From positions 100,786 through 164,785 of the forward strand of contig VSDK01017543.1 of NCBI GenBank assembly GCA_009767595.1: 64,000 nt of DNA. The letters run 5' to 3'. Each line of letters begins with the position of its first letter. Within the stretch, counting starts at the first letter, position 1. Below the pieces are notes generated by a model. That model searched no databases. It saw nothing but the letters and a program-made list of their open reading frames with translations, and had not been told where the DNA came from. A program made the position numbers and the translations under genes. Below, in pieces: positions 61,442-64,000 of this stretch. Source of the DNA: Symbiodinium kawagutii (Eukaryota; Sar; Dinophyceae; Suessiales; Symbiodiniaceae).

Positions 61442-61902
61442 GCAGGGCCCACTGATCAATGTTTCGGAATCAACAAATCTTAAGAACATGTTCAAGTGAT
61501 GAGAAGGGTAAGATTGATGGGAAATGATGAGAATCATCTTAAGAGCAAAGCTCTCGACATTCTGAAATAACCAGGTACATAGAGTAGTGGCTTTCAGCAT
61601 TCCACCCAAGAGACTGTGATTTGCAACTGCCTCCAAATGAACACCGACAACTGCGCTAGCAGCAATTTCTAACGCTACGGCTGCTTGGGTGTTTGACACG
61701 CTGGAGTGAACTGAGCACTTCACTGCATTGTGTGACATTGCGGTGGGAGGGAGAGACTACCTACAGACCTACTGCAGTACATTTGCGCTTTCTTGTTAGT
61801 TGTGTCCCTCTGTAGTCTAAGTAGTTCCTGCATTTCTTCTGCATTGCATCCCTAATGATTGCTTGAAGACCAGCCATATATCGGGTGACATCACAGTGAC
61901 AT

Positions 61903-62087
61903 CACTAGATTTCTGTGCTCAACTTGCCATGGACCGACCTTTGACCAGTGGGCTGTGTACTGTGGCCACCGCAGCGTGGTCCAGATTCATCCTGTTGACT
62001 GGCGGTTCAATCCCAGCTGTCGCTTCCGGGCTATCTGGACTTCTACTTGCTGGGGCCATCATGATCATTCATGATCCAGGATTTTAA
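61903..62087 (+). CDS. Exon-like segment, possible membrane helix
   Basis: The frame reads AMDRPLTSGLCTVATAAWSR then GSIPAVASGLSGLLLAGAIM (hydrophobic, could span a membrane) and stops at 62085-62087. A second + frame (FDQWAVYCGHRSVVQIHPVD) is equally GC-biased, so the protein is not settled. Confidence 0.45.
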
Positions 62088-62713
62088 GGAATCCAGTGGA
62101 ATCTGTATTTTTTTGTAAAGTCAGTGTAGGTTTCTTCTTGGATTACACAAAGGGTTGGCTTTTGGTTACATGCTACTGTACTGATCAAGGCTCGAAGTGG
62201 CCCCAGGAACGATCGTCATCATTAGCCTTCTCGCAGTGAAGGCAAAGAAATGTGTGCCGACTGTCGAAAGCAGTGGCCCAAACCTCAGCTGGAAATCACA
62301 GCGCTATGCTCTTCCCATCTGTTTTGCGTTAGAAACACATGGTTGTTTTTTAGCATTAACTTTGTGGATTCTGGTAATTGCATACGATAGTTAAGAAATA
62401 TTTACTGTAGAAATAGCTTACGATATAGCAGAACTAGTTTTTCTAATTGCTTGTAATAGGCTGTAATTTTTGAAATAGTTTCTGCAACTTTAGAATAGCT
62501 TCTGGTATTTCAAAAAATGATTTCTGGAATGCTAGTGGTTCTGGTGTTTAGAAATAGCTTGCCTCACAGGCAAAGAGGCTAACGCCACCTATACATAATT
62601 CATATCTGCCAAGTTTGTTTACCATTTTTCAGGTCATTCTGATCATTCTCCTTAGCCTTTGCAGATTTACAGTAGATGTAGTCAGATCCTGTACTTTACC
62701 AAGCTGTCAACAG

Positions 62714-62839
62714 CGGCTCCTCGAGGTTTTGGCAACTGTTCAGGGTGTCCTAGTTACAAGGCTGGGAAATCTCACCCTGTTGGCGAATTTGTCCTGCTTA
62801 CGGCCAGAACCGTCCCCACCCTTCCGTGATTCTGTGAAG
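62714..62839 (+). CDS. Exon, 42 codons, Leu-rich
   Basis: Acceptor AGCTGTCAACAG and consensus donor GTGAAG/GTGAAC enclose exactly 42 codons: RLLEVLATVQGVLVTRLGNL then TLLANLSCLRPEPSPPFRDS. Another frame is partly open. Confidence 0.6.
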
Positions 62840-62966
62840 GTGAACTGAATGATTTGAATGTCAGGTCACTATTGGTAAAGATGAGCAGGTCGTACAGAGG
62901 ATACTTCCGTGCTGGATTCATCCGACACTGGGTTGATCTGTCTTCAGAACCATGCCAAATGCCTAG

Positions 62967-63059
62967 CATCGTGCTATGGTCATCCATGGTCTATTTTACC
63001 CAGAGTCTCGGGAATTCCTTTTCCGAGGCACCTTCATTGCGTCATGGTGGACTACATAA
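62967..63059 (+). CDS. Exon-like segment
   Basis: Acceptor AATGCCTAG is followed by HRAMVIHGLFYPESREFLFR then GTFIASWWTT and TAA 63057-63059. The same frame continues after the stop as DQIFYIILQSQLLFASWHDI. A 212-codon frame in another phase (62854-63492) overlaps. Confidence 0.4.
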   Translation, partial: HRAMVIHGLFYPESREFLFRGTFIASWWTT

Positions 63060-63534
63060 GACCAGATATTTTACATTATTTTACAAAGCCAACTCCTTTT
63101 CGCTTCCTGGCATGACATCCCCGAGGTTCAACAAATCCTTGACTGGTCATTCTGATTTCCCCCAAAAACTTCCTCCAGAACCAGAGCAGTTACAGTCGGG
63201 AATGGCTTCCCTTGTTGCATACACAGCACCAAACAAACCCGCGACATTCTTGTGCTTGGTATTGCTTTGTGCTTGTGGTTCTGATGTACGGAAGGGGTTG
63301 ACCACGATCGCGCGATGTCCAGTGGGTTGGTCCCTGATTCACTGGGCCCGTGCCGACCTGCTTGCGGGGTTCGTCCGTGTTTATATCGAGTTGGAACCCC
63401 CAGGGTTCCAGCTTTGCGAGCCTTCAGCTGAAACAGATCTTCAACTGACAATGGGCGTGACAGGATTATCTTACCTCCATGAGATGACATGAGTTTTGAT
63501 GAGATTTGATACATACACCTGGGCCGCTTTGCAG

Positions 63535-63586
63535 ATGCGGATGAAACTATTCCACATGGATGAGATGATTGAGATGGCAACACCAG
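63535..63586 (+). CDS. Exon, 52 bp, Met-rich helix
   Basis: Acceptor GGCCGCTTTGCAG and donor ACCAG/GTGCTG enclose MRMKLFHMDEMIEMATP plus one base. Confidence 0.55.
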
Positions 63587-63678
63587 GTGCTGAATCAGGA
63601 ACCCTGCCCGAGTCGCATGCTGTCACTAAGATTAAGCAAAGCTGACTTCTTAAAACTCGAAATCTGAGATGCGCCAAG

Positions 63679-63864
63679 GAAGTGAGAAAAGCCATGGGAA
63701 GCATGTTGGTTTTGAAGTCCATTGTCACATATCAGATGCTCAGAGGGCGGTCCACTCAACACGAGGTGAGCAGGATCTATGTCAAATGGAGAGACATGGA
63801 GCCGTACAAAACCACCGCTTGTGGTCATAGTCTTGAAAGGTCAGATTTCCATTTGCAACAGTGA
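63679..63864 (+). CDS. Exon with stop, 61 codons
   Basis: Acceptor ATGCGCCAAG is followed by EVRKAMGSMLVLKSIVTYQM then RIYVKWRDMEPYKTTACGHS and TGA 63862-63864. A textbook donor (CACGAG/GTGAGC at 63765) would end it earlier at 29 codons. The minus strand is also open here. Confidence 0.55.
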   Translation, partial: EVRKAMGSMLVLKSIVTYQMLRGRSTQHEVSRIYVKWRDMEPYKTTACGHSLERSDFHLQQ

Positions 63865-64000
63865 ATAGTTCCCAAAATAATCTGGTGAGTTGCTGCTCCA
63901 AGAATTTCGCTGCTGGGTGGACTGTGCATTTGATGCAAACTGCATCAATTGGCGGCCTTCTGCAGATGGGTCTCTGACAGCCGCCTTGTGTGGCTTACAC

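Noticed and set aside
61304..61738. 144-codon minus ORF
   Set aside because: Its end translates the pyrimidine tract as Glu/Lys; + exons with splice signals fit better.
1..64000. CRISPR arrays, bacterial operons, rRNA or tRNA genes
   Set aside because: No regularly spaced repeats with unique spacers, no Shine-Dalgarno-led ORFs and no recognisable rRNA or tRNA were seen by eye; a tRNAscan/Infernal run would be decisive.

Overview
The window looks like nuclear DNA of a dinoflagellate, most likely a Symbiodinium-like alga (inference). It has no bacterial-style ORFs, operons or ribosome binding sites. It shows many short exon-like segments with mostly GC-ending codons, bounded by AG/GT and sometimes AG/GC or AG/GA, and separated by long introns rich in AT, microsatellites and minisatellites. 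Practically every segment that reads convincingly as protein lies on the + strand. That fits the known one-way gene arrangement of dinoflagellate chromosomes. I could not assemble complete genes or assign most products, so each exon is listed alone with a moderate confidence.

Layout: 1-27 kb holds scattered + strand exons. Simple-sequence tracts interrupt them: a GCN/GTT tract near 13.3 kb, a TCA array of about 0.8 kb at 15.2-16.0 kb, a CA compound repeat at 18.7 kb and a 12-bp minisatellite at 19.2 kb. 27,164-34,075 is a tyrosine-recombinase retrotransposon with split direct repeats (A1 - coding - B1A2 - B2, the PAT/Ngaro type of DIRS-like element), sitting in the apparent intron after the exon that ends at 27,104. 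34,470-34,709 is a 240-bp MITE-like element with 28-bp inverted ends and a TA target duplication. 34.9-64 kb again holds + strand exons, including one with a PAS-like segment (38,068-38,257). A block of recurring TTTTATAG/TTTCCTAG words lies at 56.25-57.3 kb.

The retrotransposon is the most informative locus. Its gag has a basic coiled region and one in-frame stop. Its pol carries reverse transcriptase motifs, broken by a 716-base assembly gap and by a 112-bp-offset tandem duplication that shifts the frame. Between the first RNase H aspartate and the other RNase H motifs lie a Cys/His-rich module and a segment whose ordered motifs resemble a cytosine-C5 DNA methyltransferase. The last ORF is a tyrosine recombinase with Arg, Lys, Arg, Trp and Tyr in place but Tyr instead of the usual box II His. 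The left repeat runs into a sequence matching the dinoflagellate spliced leader at 17 of 22 positions, 19 bases upstream of the gag start.
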